Notes under the pieces: generated by a model
What the model saw: the letters and a program-made list of their open reading frames with translations, nothing else
Database searches by the model: none
Told to the model about the DNA's origin: nothing
Part shown: one piece after another, positions 1 to 7,308 of the stretch
Layout of the letters: each line of letters starts with the position of its first letter
How positions within the stretch are numbered: position 1 is the first letter of the stretch
Origin: Flammeovirgaceae bacterium UBA5008
GTDB lineage: Bacteria > Bacteroidota > Bacteroidia > Cytophagales > Cyclobacteriaceae
NCBI GenBank assembly: GCA_002398365.1
Contig: DGYK01000047.1
Span: forward strand, 1 to 43,369
DNA length: 43,369 nucleotides
Reading direction: 5' to 3'
Translations under genes and position numbers: made by a program

Positions 1-9
1 TGAAGCAAA

Positions 10-39
10 TTGCTTTGGAAATCAATCTTTCTATATTTG
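10..39 (+). promoter_or_regulatory. Bacteroidota-type promoter of the TolC gene
   Basis: TTG at 10-12 is followed after 19 bases by TATATTTG at 32-39, which matches the phylum consensus TTG-N17..23-TAnnTTTG. The start codon of the efflux gene lies 40 bases further on, so a leader of roughly 30-40 nt is inferred. Confidence 0.5.
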
Positions 40-78
40 TTTGAATTCTGAATTTATAAAATCGGAAATGATTGCCGG

Positions 79-1329
79 ATGAAATATGTAAGCTCCTTCT
101 GCATCGCAATTTGCTTGCATGTTTCATACGCTCTGTCAGCACAAGATCTGCTTTCTCTTGCAGATGCTCTAAAAATTGCCCGCGAAAGCAATACCGAACT
201 GAAGTCTGGAAAGCTCAATATCAAAATCGCACAAAGTGATTTAACTACGGCAAAACTTCGCCCCAATCCGATACTGAACAACCAAAGCCTTCAATTAATC
301 AATTCCAAATTTTATCCGATTAATACAGAATGGCATCACCCGGCCAACCGACAAGTGTGGTGGCAGTTGACCAAACAATTTCAGTGGCCCCATCTGCGTC
401 AAAATAAAATGGAAGTGGCAACCCAACAGATAGCGTTGAGTGAAAATATATATAATGAATCAGAACATGATTTGACTTTTGAAGTAGCTAACCAGTGGCT
501 TGAGGTGTGGCGACTTAAGCAGTTGCTCACGATACTTCAACAAGCACACTTCAATCTGGATAGTTTGGTCACCATTCAGAAAAAACGCGTAGAAAATAAG
601 ATGATTTCTGCCACGGAGCTGATCCGTACACAAATTCCGCTGGAGCAATACAGTTTGCAATTAAAATCTACGCAACTTGATTATCGTAGTGCGGTACAGG
701 AGTTAAAATTTATGCTAAGCTCACCTGATAGTGTAGATGTATCGACCGCCAATTCAATCGAAACCATTTCCATTACCAATCAAACAGATAGTTTATTAGC
801 AATTGCCCTGCGCATGCGGCCTGAGATTCGAACGATTCAAAGTACAATTGCCGTTTCAGAAAGTAATATCAAATTACAAAATTCACTCAAATGGCCGGTG
901 CCAGAGTTAGGTGTTATCTGGAACCCTCAAAACACCATTCCTTATCTTGGTTTTTTTGGCACCATACAACTGCCTTTTTTTTCGCGCAATCAGGGTGCAA
1001 TTCAAAAGTCAATTTTCATAAAACAGCAAGCGCAACTCAATTTTCAAACACTACAACTAAAAGTAAAAAAAGAAGTAGCTACTGCCTATCAAGCTTATCA
1101 ACTACAAAAAGAGACAGTCAGTCGTTATGCTACCATCCTTCAAATGTCTACCGAAGTGTTGCGGTCTGATCGCCATTCTTATTTAAAAGGAGAAACAACC
1201 TTGATTGAACTATTAGAAGCTGAGCGATCGTGGTTTGATACGCAGCAACTTTACTACGATGCCCAGTCCACTTACTATCAAAGTTACGTGAGACTGCTTT
1301 ATGCAACGGGACTTATCATTCAACTTTGA
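79..1329 (+). CDS. TolC family outer membrane efflux protein (CzcC-like)
   Basis: This 416-residue protein resembles outer-membrane factors of tripartite efflux pumps, which form a trimeric channel through the outer membrane and periplasm. An N-terminal signal peptide ends near SAQ (residues 20-22). The rest is the long helical, Gln-rich and Leu-rich pattern of the family, with two internally similar halves (roughly residues 25-210 and 225-415). The length is typical for the CzcC branch. No membrane-fusion or RND partner follows, because the next 880 bases are non-coding; partners could lie upstream of the window. The ATG at 79 is preceded by a good promoter. The substrate (metal or drug) cannot be told from sequence alone. 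Confidence 0.85.
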   Translation: MKYVSSFCIAICLHVSYALSAQDLLSLADALKIARESNTELKSGKLNIKIAQSDLTTAKLRPNPILNNQSLQLINSKFYPINTEWHHPANRQVWWQLTKQFQWPHLRQNKMEVATQQIALSENIYNESEHDLTFEVANQWLEVWRLKQLLTILQQAHFNLDSLVTIQKKRVENKMISATELIRTQIPLEQYSLQLKSTQLDYRSAVQELKFMLSSPDSVDVSTANSIETISITNQTDSLLAIALRMRPEIRTIQSTIAVSESNIKLQNSLKWPVPELGVIWNPQNTIPYLGFFGTIQLPFFSRNQGAIQKSIFIKQQAQLNFQTLQLKVKKEVATAYQAYQLQKETVSRYATILQMSTEVLRSDRHSYLKGETTLIELLEAERSWFDTQQLYYDAQSTYYQSYVRLLYATGLIIQL

Positions 1330-1341
1330 AAATGCCCGAAT

Positions 1342-1358
1342 ACCAACCATTGGTTGGT
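1342..1358. terminator. Inverted repeat just after the TolC gene
   Basis: ACCAACCA and TGGTTGGT form a near-perfect palindrome 12 bases after the stop codon. As RNA it could fold into a 6-7 bp hairpin. A T run (CCTTTTTAAA) lies only about 20 bases later, so a terminator is possible but an operator-like palindrome is as likely. Confidence 0.3.
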
Positions 1359-1695
1359 TAATGGTCGAGCGATTGAACCTTTTTAAATCATTTCAACTGA
1401 TAGCCAAGCAGAAATGTAGTAAGGTGATTAGGTTTCAGAAGCCTGATAGAGAGATTACCCAGTTTTGCACCAGAAACTAAATTTAAACCAATGAAAAATT
1501 TGAGCGCAAAAATCGCTGGGAAACAATAGATCAGACTAATGAGCTATTTGAATCTTGCTGATCTCAGCCAACGACTCAAACTTCAAAGAATTTCTTACAA
1601 CATTTTGATGTGCCCAAGATGGCATAAACTATTCCGAAGTCTGACTAACGATTAGCAACGAAAAACTTCGTTCTATTTCTTCATTTATGCCCTCG

Positions 1696-2030
1696 GTTGA
1701 ATCTAAAAGTATCAACGGAATATCTCCAAGTATCATCGATGAATGTAAAAGTATCAAAATCGAAGAAAATGTCGTACTAGTTGAATCTCGGAGTATCAAC
1801 GGAGAATCATTTAGATATTCCCGAATCTCTCAATGTATCATCCACTTTGAAAATAGCCTACTCGTTGAATCTCAAAGAATCAATGGAATCTTTCTAAGTA
1901 TCATCGTGTAAGAAAATAACTGAAACGATGAGAATAAAAGAATCAAAGGAGTATCTCCGCGAAATTCGCGAAAATCTCAACTTATCAGCGATGTATCAAA
2001 ACCACTAAAGGGTGAATCGTTGCGATACAA
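1696..2030. repeat. Helically phased WATC repeat array with 84-bp super-repeat
   Basis: The word (A/T)ATC occurs at 1700, 1710, 1721, 1731, 1752, 1784, 1794, 1805, 1824, 1836, 1868, 1878, 1887, 1899, 1941, 1952, 1973, 1983, 1994 and 2015. All lie within about 2 bases of a 10.5-bp lattice; only one further WATC (1758) is off the lattice. GTTGAATCT recurs at 1696, 1780 and 1864, exactly 84 bp (eight helical turns) apart, and TATCATCG at 1731 and 1899 is 168 bp apart. The phasing runs past the end of the only open frame here (1687-1911), so the constraint appears to be on DNA geometry rather than protein. Function is unknown. Confidence 0.75.
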
Positions 2031-2149
2031 GAATGAAACTAAAAGTGCTGCCGGACTATTTTGGATTGAAATAGGAGGGAGGTAGAAGCCCGGTGTTGAT
2101 GAAATTGATATTCACAGACGCATAAAAAGGAGCATCGGAAAAAGTCGGT

Positions 2150-2190
2150 ATAAAAAGAAAAACCCGGAGATCTCCTCGAGACGTCCGGGT
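2150..2190 (-). terminator. Rho-independent terminator of the 2209-2712 gene
   Basis: Read on the minus strand, ACCCGGA and TCCGGGT pair around an inner TCTC/GAGA stem, and the hairpin is followed by GGGTTTTTCTTTTTAT. The T tract on this strand assigns it to the minus-strand gene ending at 2209. Confidence 0.75.
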
Positions 2191-2208
2191 ATTTGAGTAG
2201 CACCACCA

Positions 2209-2712
2209 TCATTTGGCAGAGGAAGCCTCATCCGAACCATGAGAGGGCTTATCGTTAGAAGTATTTTTCTTCCGCTTCTTATAACGTTGTCCCAATTGTT
2301 CAGCCACGCTCTTTAAACCTGGTGTGGTTTTAGAAGCAGTGCGTACCAGTTCATAAACCGTAAGGCTGGCGACCATCGACTCACTTCCCACTAATCGGTA
2401 CGTGCTTTCAACCTTCTCTTGCAATGAATCGATCAGCATCTTGATCTCGCTCAGGTTTTTAAATAGTGCAACGTCTTTGAAATATTCTACTTTGTCAAAC
2501 ACCGGAGGTAGCACATTCGGAAAATTAGTCGAAGCCGAAAAAGCATCTTGCGCAAAGTCAACACTTTTAGGTCCAAGTTTGGTGAGATAGCCTACTTCTT
2601 CAGGCTTCAACGAAATAAGAAAAGGCATCTTTGCAGTAATGGTTGCAATAGCGGCTTTGATAGCATCAAAGTCTGTTGGAGGCATGACATACGAAATTTG
2701 TGTTGTGTTCAT
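2209..2712 (-). CDS. Small Bacteroidota-type hypothetical protein
   Basis: A 167-residue soluble protein with no signal peptide. It has a mostly helical body (residues 10-140) and a basic, Ser/Lys-rich hydrophilic tail (about 140-167). The layout, with a Lys-Pro-Glu-Glu and Gly-Pro-Lys-Ser turn early and an Ala-rich helix late, resembles a family of 160-170 residue proteins of unknown function common in Bacteroidota; this is from memory. I chose the ATG at 2712 (MNTTQIS) because the upstream extension to 2805 is Cys/Trp-rich and unlike the rest. It stands alone, with a terminator behind it, between two short-period repeat tracts, and that context is its most interesting property. The basic tail could contact nucleic acid, but that is inference. 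Confidence 0.7.
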   Translation of the reverse strand: MNTTQISYVMPPTDFDAIKAAIATITAKMPFLISLKPEEVGYLTKLGPKSVDFAQDAFSASTNFPNVLPPVFDKVEYFKDVALFKNLSEIKMLIDSLQEKVESTYRLVGSESMVASLTVYELVRTASKTTPGLKSVAEQLGQRYKKRKKNTSNDKPSHGSDEASSAK

Positions 2713-2847
2713 AAAAATGAATTTAAGTTTGAGAGAATTAATTTTAGTTCCGATCCATGCATGGACGCAAAAACGAAAACAAACGCTATGCCAAACTAAA
2801 ATCATCGAAATAGAACGCGTTTAAGCACTTTTTGAATTCAGTACTTC

Positions 2848-2894
2848 AACGATTAACGAAATAAAACGAAATGACTAACGAAATAAAGCGAAAA
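2848..2894. repeat. 22-bp tandem repeat (TAACGAAATAAA-type)
   Basis: Units at 2854-2875 and 2876-2894 share TAACGAAATAAA followed by (A/G)CGAAA. CGAAA occurs at 2857, 2867, 2879 and 2889 (spacings 10, 12, 10), so each unit spans two helical turns. AACGATTA (2848) and GACTAACGA (2873) also occur at 1647 and 1643. The tract lies 130-180 bases upstream of the 2712 start codon. Confidence 0.6.
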
Positions 2895-2941
2895 TTGCCA
2901 ACTGCATCCTTTCTTTTGGCTTGCATAAAAAGTGATCGCAT

Positions 2942-2978
2942 AAAAAAAGCCGCCTCTTTTTCAGAGACGGCTTTTTTT
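2942..2978 (-). terminator. Terminator of the lipoprotein gene (copy 1 of 2)
   Basis: A minus-strand hairpin GCCGTCTCT / AGAGGCGGC with loop GAAAA is flanked by A and T runs. The one non-Watson-Crick position is a G-U pair when read on the minus strand but a C-A mismatch on the plus strand, which supports minus-strand use. The same hairpin occurs at 4158-4197. Confidence 0.85.
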
Positions 2979-3042
2979 AATAATGTCAATTTCTAGTAGA
3001 GAAATTGTAGTCGTTAACTTTTGTTCTGAACTAATTAAAAGA

Positions 3043-3933
3043 TTAGAATTTATTAGCCGGAACGTACGTTAAATTATTGTATTGGTTGTTGTTATCAGCA
3101 CCAATAGTTGAAATGTAAGTCATTGACTTTGCAGTAAGGTCAATTTTTACAAAATAGGTTTTTCTGCTGGCACTAATACCGTTGTACAATAATCCATAAA
3201 CGGTAGCCGTACTTCCATTTTGTGCCATCGCTTTTAGGCTAAGATTAGATGAAACAGAAAAATCTTCTGGAAAGCCTGTGAAAGTGATAACATCTCTTTG
3301 ATTGGTAATGGCTCCGGTTGCGCCATCAAGGTCACTGATAACTACCTTGTTTTTGTAACCACCATCGTTTGATACAATAAATTTATTGGTCTTGGCATCA
3401 TACAGCATTCCTAAACCACAGCAAATATTTGCTCTTACGGTCTTTTTAGAGCGAACGCCATCTGTTCCAAATTTTACGACACCATTGCCATCGCCATTAA
3501 AGTCTCCAACTGAAATAAGGCTGTCATCTGCTGCTACAGCCCAGTTAACAATCGCATCCCATACCACGCCATTTACACCATTGTTTTGGTTAATTCGGGT
3601 AGCAACTTTTGTGGTGGGATTTAAAGTATACAAGTAGCCTAATTGTGTGTTTTGATCTAACGTGTACGAATTTTGGCTTATATAATATAAGTTCTTTTTC
3701 GGATGGAAGACCACGGCTCTCACTTCGTTTAAAGTGCTTCCGCTATAGGTAGGCGTAAAGATTTCTTTGGTTGCTCCGGTTTTTTCATCTACGGTGTAGA
3801 ATTTGCCGGTGGTTCTGTTACCTGCAATGAGTACGTTGGCAACTGGTGCCGGATCATCGCTTTTGCAAGATTGGATAATGGTTAGTCCAACCAATGAAAT
3901 GGTTAAGAGGAGTAAATTGGTTTTTTTTGTCAT
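3043..3933 (-). CDS. Secreted lipoprotein, probable beta-propeller
   Basis: A 296-residue protein with a bacterial lipoprotein signal: basic start MTKK, hydrophobic core and a cysteine at about residue 23 in IIQSCKSDD. It is therefore expected to be lipid-anchored, probably in the outer membrane. The mature part has repeated short beta-strand segments (TGKFYTVDEKTG, GYLYTLNPTT, VVISDLDGATG, TYFVKIDLTAK) spaced like propeller blades that read out labelled values. Two adjacent cysteines (ICCG, near residue 170) are unusual for the family. No enzyme motif is visible. It is transcribed alone, with a terminator directly behind and a TACTTTTG promoter box in front. Function unknown. Confidence 0.75.
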   Translation of the reverse strand: MTKKTNLLLLTISLVGLTIIQSCKSDDPAPVANVLIAGNRTTGKFYTVDEKTGATKEIFTPTYSGSTLNEVRAVVFHPKKNLYYISQNSYTLDQNTQLGYLYTLNPTTKVATRINQNNGVNGVVWDAIVNWAVAADDSLISVGDFNGDGNGVVKFGTDGVRSKKTVRANICCGLGMLYDAKTNKFIVSNDGGYKNKVVISDLDGATGAITNQRDVITFTGFPEDFSVSSNLSLKAMAQNGSTATVYGLLYNGISASRKTYFVKIDLTAKSMTYISTIGADNNNQYNNLTYVPANKF

Positions 3934-3953
3934 AGGGGAGTAAGTTTAGGTCG

Positions 3954-3961
3954 CAAAAGTA
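3954..3961 (-). promoter_or_regulatory. -7 box of the lipoprotein gene
   Basis: The minus strand reads TACTTTTG, a full match to TAnnTTTG, 21 bases before the ATG at 3933. No clear TTG lies at the expected distance upstream. Confidence 0.4.
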
Positions 3962-4157
3962 ATTTTTTTTTAATTAAATAACTTGCAGTTAATACTCAGT
4001 TCATCGAAAAGTAAGCAGCGTTATTTTTTACGGATTGAATTACAATGGGTAGCAATACGGCATTTTTCCAAATTGAATTAAGTTAGCATGGGTTCGTTTT
4101 AGCATTTTCAACAGTATTATTGATCAATCAGACACCGAGAATTTACTCATCCTTCAA

Positions 4158-4197
4158 ATAAAAAAAGCCGCCTCTTTTTCAGAGACGGCTTTTTTTT
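4158..4197 (-). terminator. Terminator of the ion-transport operon (copy 2 of 2)
   Basis: Same hairpin and flanking A/T runs as at 2942-2978, here 22 bases after the stop codon of the exchanger gene. Again the stem is fully paired, with one G-U, only on the minus strand. Confidence 0.85.
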
Positions 4198-4218
4198 AAT
4201 GATTGACGGTGATTTCGG

Positions 4219-5193
4219 CTATACTGCACCGTTGTCCATACCAATCAAATAGGCTGTATAGGCAATGTAAGCCAACAGCATAATACCTGCTTCCCAACGA
4301 TCGAGTTTTCGCGTATTGAGCGTAAACATAAAGATCATCAGCAATACGGTAGAACCCATCAGAATGTATAAGTCAAAGTTCATGGCTGCATTGTAAGGCA
4401 TCGGGTTGACAAACCCGGTGATTCCTAAAATAAAGAATATGTTAAAGATGTTTGAACCCACTACGTTACCAATAGCGATATCCGTGTTCTTCTTATAAGC
4501 CGCTACACAGCTGGTTGCTAATTCAGGCAAAGAAGTACCAGCCGCTAAAATCGTTAAGCCAATCAATTTTTCAGATAATCCAAAAGCACGGGCAATTTCC
4601 AATGCATTGTTTACCACTAATTGTCCACCTCCAATCAACATGGCCAAACCTAATACCACCATACCAATAGAGAGAGGCATACTGTAAATTTTTATGGGCT
4701 CGCCTTCTTCCACATCGGTGGTGTGACTCATGGTTTTATAGATATAAAACAAGAACGCGGCAAAGAAGAGCAACAAAATACCGCTGTCGATGCGGCTCAA
4801 ACTGCCGGCTGCATCGCCCCCTAAAATGGAGTCATTCACTAATAAATAAAGTAATCCTGCTGCAAGTAAAGAAAGCGGTACTTCATATTTTACGGTATTA
4901 CGTTGAACCACCAGTGGGTAAATCAATCCGGCAATACCTAAAATGAAAAGCAAATTGAAGTTGTTGCTGCCAATCACATTACCAAATGAAGCATCGTTTT
5001 TTCCCTGAAAGGCAGAGATTAAACTAACAATCAATTCCGGCATAGAAGTGCCAAAGGCAACTACCGTAAGGCCAATGGCCAGATTTGAAATACCGTATTT
5101 CTTAGCGGCAGAGGAAGCTCCGTTTACCAGGAAATCGGCCCCCTTGATCAGAATAACAAATCCGACCAAAAGTAAAAGAATAGGAAAAAGCAT
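4219..5193 (-). CDS. CaCA family Na+/Ca2+ exchanger (YrbG-like)
   Basis: A 324-residue inner-membrane antiporter expected to move Ca2+ against Na+ (or K+/H+). It has about ten hydrophobic segments in two homologous halves. The alpha-1 repeat carries GTSMPELIVSL (about residue 48) and GNVIGSNNFN. The alpha-2 repeat carries GTSLPELATSC and GNVVGSNIFN. These Glu and Ser/Asn residues are the ion-binding signature of the family. The inverted-repeat organisation and length are complete. It is the last gene of a minus-strand cluster with CorA and MscS (27-base gap to CorA), which suggests shared control of divalent cations and osmotic balance. Confidence 0.92.
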   Translation of the reverse strand: MLFPILLLLVGFVILIKGADFLVNGASSAAKKYGISNLAIGLTVVAFGTSMPELIVSLISAFQGKNDASFGNVIGSNNFNLLFILGIAGLIYPLVVQRNTVKYEVPLSLLAAGLLYLLVNDSILGGDAAGSLSRIDSGILLLFFAAFLFYIYKTMSHTTDVEEGEPIKIYSMPLSIGMVVLGLAMLIGGGQLVVNNALEIARAFGLSEKLIGLTILAAGTSLPELATSCVAAYKKNTDIAIGNVVGSNIFNIFFILGITGFVNPMPYNAAMNFDLYILMGSTVLLMIFMFTLNTRKLDRWEAGIMLLAYIAYTAYLIGMDNGAV

Positions 5194-5220
5194 AGGTGTT
5201 TTGGGTTTAGTGCACGAAAG

Positions 5221-6270
5221 TTAAAACCATTTTTTGTATTTAAAATACCGCATCATACCAATTACAATTAAAACCATCAATCCCATGACAATGGGGTAGC
5301 CATAAGGGGAATTGAGTTCGGGCATATTCCAGGGTGATTTTTCGGTATTGAAGTTCATCCCGTATACACCCACAATAAATGTTAATGGAATGAAAATGGT
5401 CGAGATAATGGTTAATACTTTCATCACCTCGTTCATGCGGGTATTCAGCGTATTGATGTAAATATCCATCAAGGCCGAGGTTAAATCTTTGTAAGTATCG
5501 AGCGAATCGATCAAATGCACCACATGATCATACACATCCCGATAGTATCGAATGTTGGCGGGTTCAATAAAGCCGCTTTCGTCTTTAATCAACTTACTCA
5601 TCGCATCGCGCAGGGGGTATAATGCTTTGCGCAGATAGATGAGTTCCTTTTTTAGTTTTTGAATGTTTTTAAACTGCTGCTCGATGGAGTTCTGATAGAT
5701 ATCTTCTTCAATGGTTTCAATCTTTTGCCCGATGGCATCCAGCACAGAATAATAATTATCAACAATAATGTCGATCAGGCGATACAATAAATAATCTGCT
5801 TTCTTTTTTCGCACGCGCCCCTGATCCAGACGAATTCGATCGCGTAGATTTCCGAACAAGTCTCCTTCTTTCTCTTGAAATGAAAGCAAGTAATCTTTCC
5901 CCAACACAAAACTAATTTGCTCGTAGTCAATACGGTCTTCTTCAATGCGGTAGAGCATTTTCAGCGTAAAGAAGAGATAGTCATCAAACTCTTCCACCTT
6001 GGGCTGATGGTCGCTGGTAATATCTTCAACCAACAGCGTGTGGAGGCAAAAATGATCAGCAATTTTCTGAACAATACTCTTGTCTTCCAGTCCGTCCAAG
6101 TTTACCCAATTAACTTGTTTGGCTTTGATGTTGGCAATTAATTCACTGATCGGTAAATCTTCGTGTTTTGAATAAGCCGATTCATTGTATTGAATCAATT
6201 CCAGAATCACCTTGCTCTCGCTGGGGTGTGGCGTGTCGTTGACAGGCGTTAAGCTTTTCTTTCGAGCCAT
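5221..6270 (-). CDS. corA: CorA family Mg2+/Co2+ transporter
   Basis: A 349-residue protein with the CorA plan: a large soluble N-terminal funnel (residues 1-285) rich in charged helices, then two transmembrane helices at the C-terminus. The selectivity motif YGMNF is present near residue 305, followed by the MPELNSP loop at the pore mouth. The charged end (RYFKYKKWF) fits the cytoplasmic tail. The family forms pentameric channels for Mg2+. Only 2 bases separate it from the upstream MscS gene, so the two are almost certainly co-transcribed. Confidence 0.93.
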   Translation of the reverse strand: MARKKSLTPVNDTPHPSESKVILELIQYNESAYSKHEDLPISELIANIKAKQVNWVNLDGLEDKSIVQKIADHFCLHTLLVEDITSDHQPKVEEFDDYLFFTLKMLYRIEEDRIDYEQISFVLGKDYLLSFQEKEGDLFGNLRDRIRLDQGRVRKKKADYLLYRLIDIIVDNYYSVLDAIGQKIETIEEDIYQNSIEQQFKNIQKLKKELIYLRKALYPLRDAMSKLIKDESGFIEPANIRYYRDVYDHVVHLIDSLDTYKDLTSALMDIYINTLNTRMNEVMKVLTIISTIFIPLTFIVGVYGMNFNTEKSPWNMPELNSPYGYPIVMGLMVLIVIGMMRYFKYKKWF

Positions 6271-6272
6271 TT

Positions 6273-7115
6273 TTATAGACTTTTCATCACCAGCAAATGG
6301 TGCAGGTTGGATAATTTGATTCCGGCCGCATCAAACCGTTCTTTAATGGACTTATTCAAATCGCATTTTAAGTCAAATCCATCGGTGGGATTATTCGCCC
6401 AGACATACGCACGTAATTGAATGCCAGAATCTAAGAAAGTCATGACCCTTACCATCACACTGTGTTCGCCTCGCTCTTTATCGGTTTCGGTTCTGTTGTC
6501 AATATAATAGCGGTGATGGATGGCCTCCTCCTGAATGATGGCAATGGCCTGATCTAAATTCGTGTCCAAGGCCACGGCCAACTCAACAAACATGCAAGTC
6601 TTTTCATCGATTATGGTTGAGTTGATAATGGTTTCATTGCTGATGACTGCGTTGGGAATAATCACTCTTCGGTTTTCAAAATCTTTGATGGTGGTATGTC
6701 GCAGATTGATGTCTTCTACATCGCCCGAATAGAGTTGACCAATTTTAATGCGATCGCCCACGCTAAAAGGTTTGAAAATCACCAAAAAGAAACCACTGAC
6801 AATATTCGAGAAGGCAGCCTGTGAAGCAAAACCAACAATCGCGGCCAGCACACCGGCACCTGTTAATAAGGTAGTTCCAACCGTGCGCAACGAGGGGATG
6901 GATCTGAAAATAATAACCGTGGCGATGAACAAAAGAATAAAGTCCACGGCATTCTTAAAGAAGTTGTAGCGGGTTGGGTCTACTTTGAGTTTTTTGGCAG
7001 CCCCGCGAATGAATCGTCCCACCACAAACCGAAGAATCCGGGAAATGACGAACATGATCACTAACACAGTGATTATGAACAAGAACTGTTCCCAACGTTT
7101 ATCGACAAGCATCAT
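6273..7115 (-). CDS. MscS-type mechanosensitive channel
   Basis: A 280-residue protein with two or three N-terminal membrane helices (residues 10-33, 52-70 and the pore helix about 78-110), then the MscS beta domain (KPFSVGDRIKI, about 113-125) and a soluble C-terminal domain. The Gly/Ala-rich pore helix (GAGVLAAIVGFASQ) is the hallmark that lets these helices pack and gate under membrane tension. It is the first gene of the cluster with corA and the Ca2+ exchanger. The start may be either of two adjacent ATG codons (7115 or 7112). Confidence 0.92.
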   Translation of the reverse strand: MMLVDKRWEQFLFIITVLVIMFVISRILRFVVGRFIRGAAKKLKVDPTRYNFFKNAVDFILLFIATVIIFRSIPSLRTVGTTLLTGAGVLAAIVGFASQAAFSNIVSGFFLVIFKPFSVGDRIKIGQLYSGDVEDINLRHTTIKDFENRRVIIPNAVISNETIINSTIIDEKTCMFVELAVALDTNLDQAIAIIQEEAIHHRYYIDNRTETDKERGEHSVMVRVMTFLDSGIQLRAYVWANNPTDGFDLKCDLNKSIKERFDAAGIKLSNLHHLLVMKSL

Positions 7116-7308
7116 AAACCCGAAAATAGTAAATAGTACCTACTTTGCCGATTGCGTACCTCTTTTTTGCTGATCGTTCGATCGTTAACCATCGTTTTAA
7201 TCTTCGTCCCTATTTCCATCAAGAGAAGCGGAGTGAATGTCTTTCTAAATACAATTAAAGTAACCGGTACGCATTACACACAATCTACTATTGACTAATA
7301 TTGCAGCA

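Larger units (their letters stand above)
1330..2208. other. Long non-coding interval between TolC and hypothetical gene
   Basis: About 880 bases with no convincing gene. Bases 1359-1640 show no feature I can name. Bases 1643-1665 share words (GACTAACGA, AACGATTA) with the repeat at 2848-2894 on the other side of the next gene. Bases 1696-2030 hold the phased repeat array listed separately. Bases 2150-2190 hold a minus-strand terminator. Confidence 0.6.
2713..3042. other. Non-coding interval with short tandem repeat and terminator
   Basis: About 330 bases without a gene. It must contain the promoter of the minus-strand gene at 2712, but I could not pick a clean TAnnTTTG box. It holds the 22-bp tandem repeat at 2854-2894 and the terminator at 2942-2978. 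Confidence 0.6.

Noticed and set aside
1687..1911. Open frame of 74 codons with three VES-type blocks, as a gene
   Set aside because: The 10.5-bp phasing continues past its stop and across frame changes, composition is unlike the real genes here, and no promoter box precedes it. It is treated as a by-product of the DNA repeat.
1696..2030. CRISPR array
   Set aside because: Units are degenerate, there are no identical 25-40 bp repeats with unique spacers, and no cas gene is in the window.
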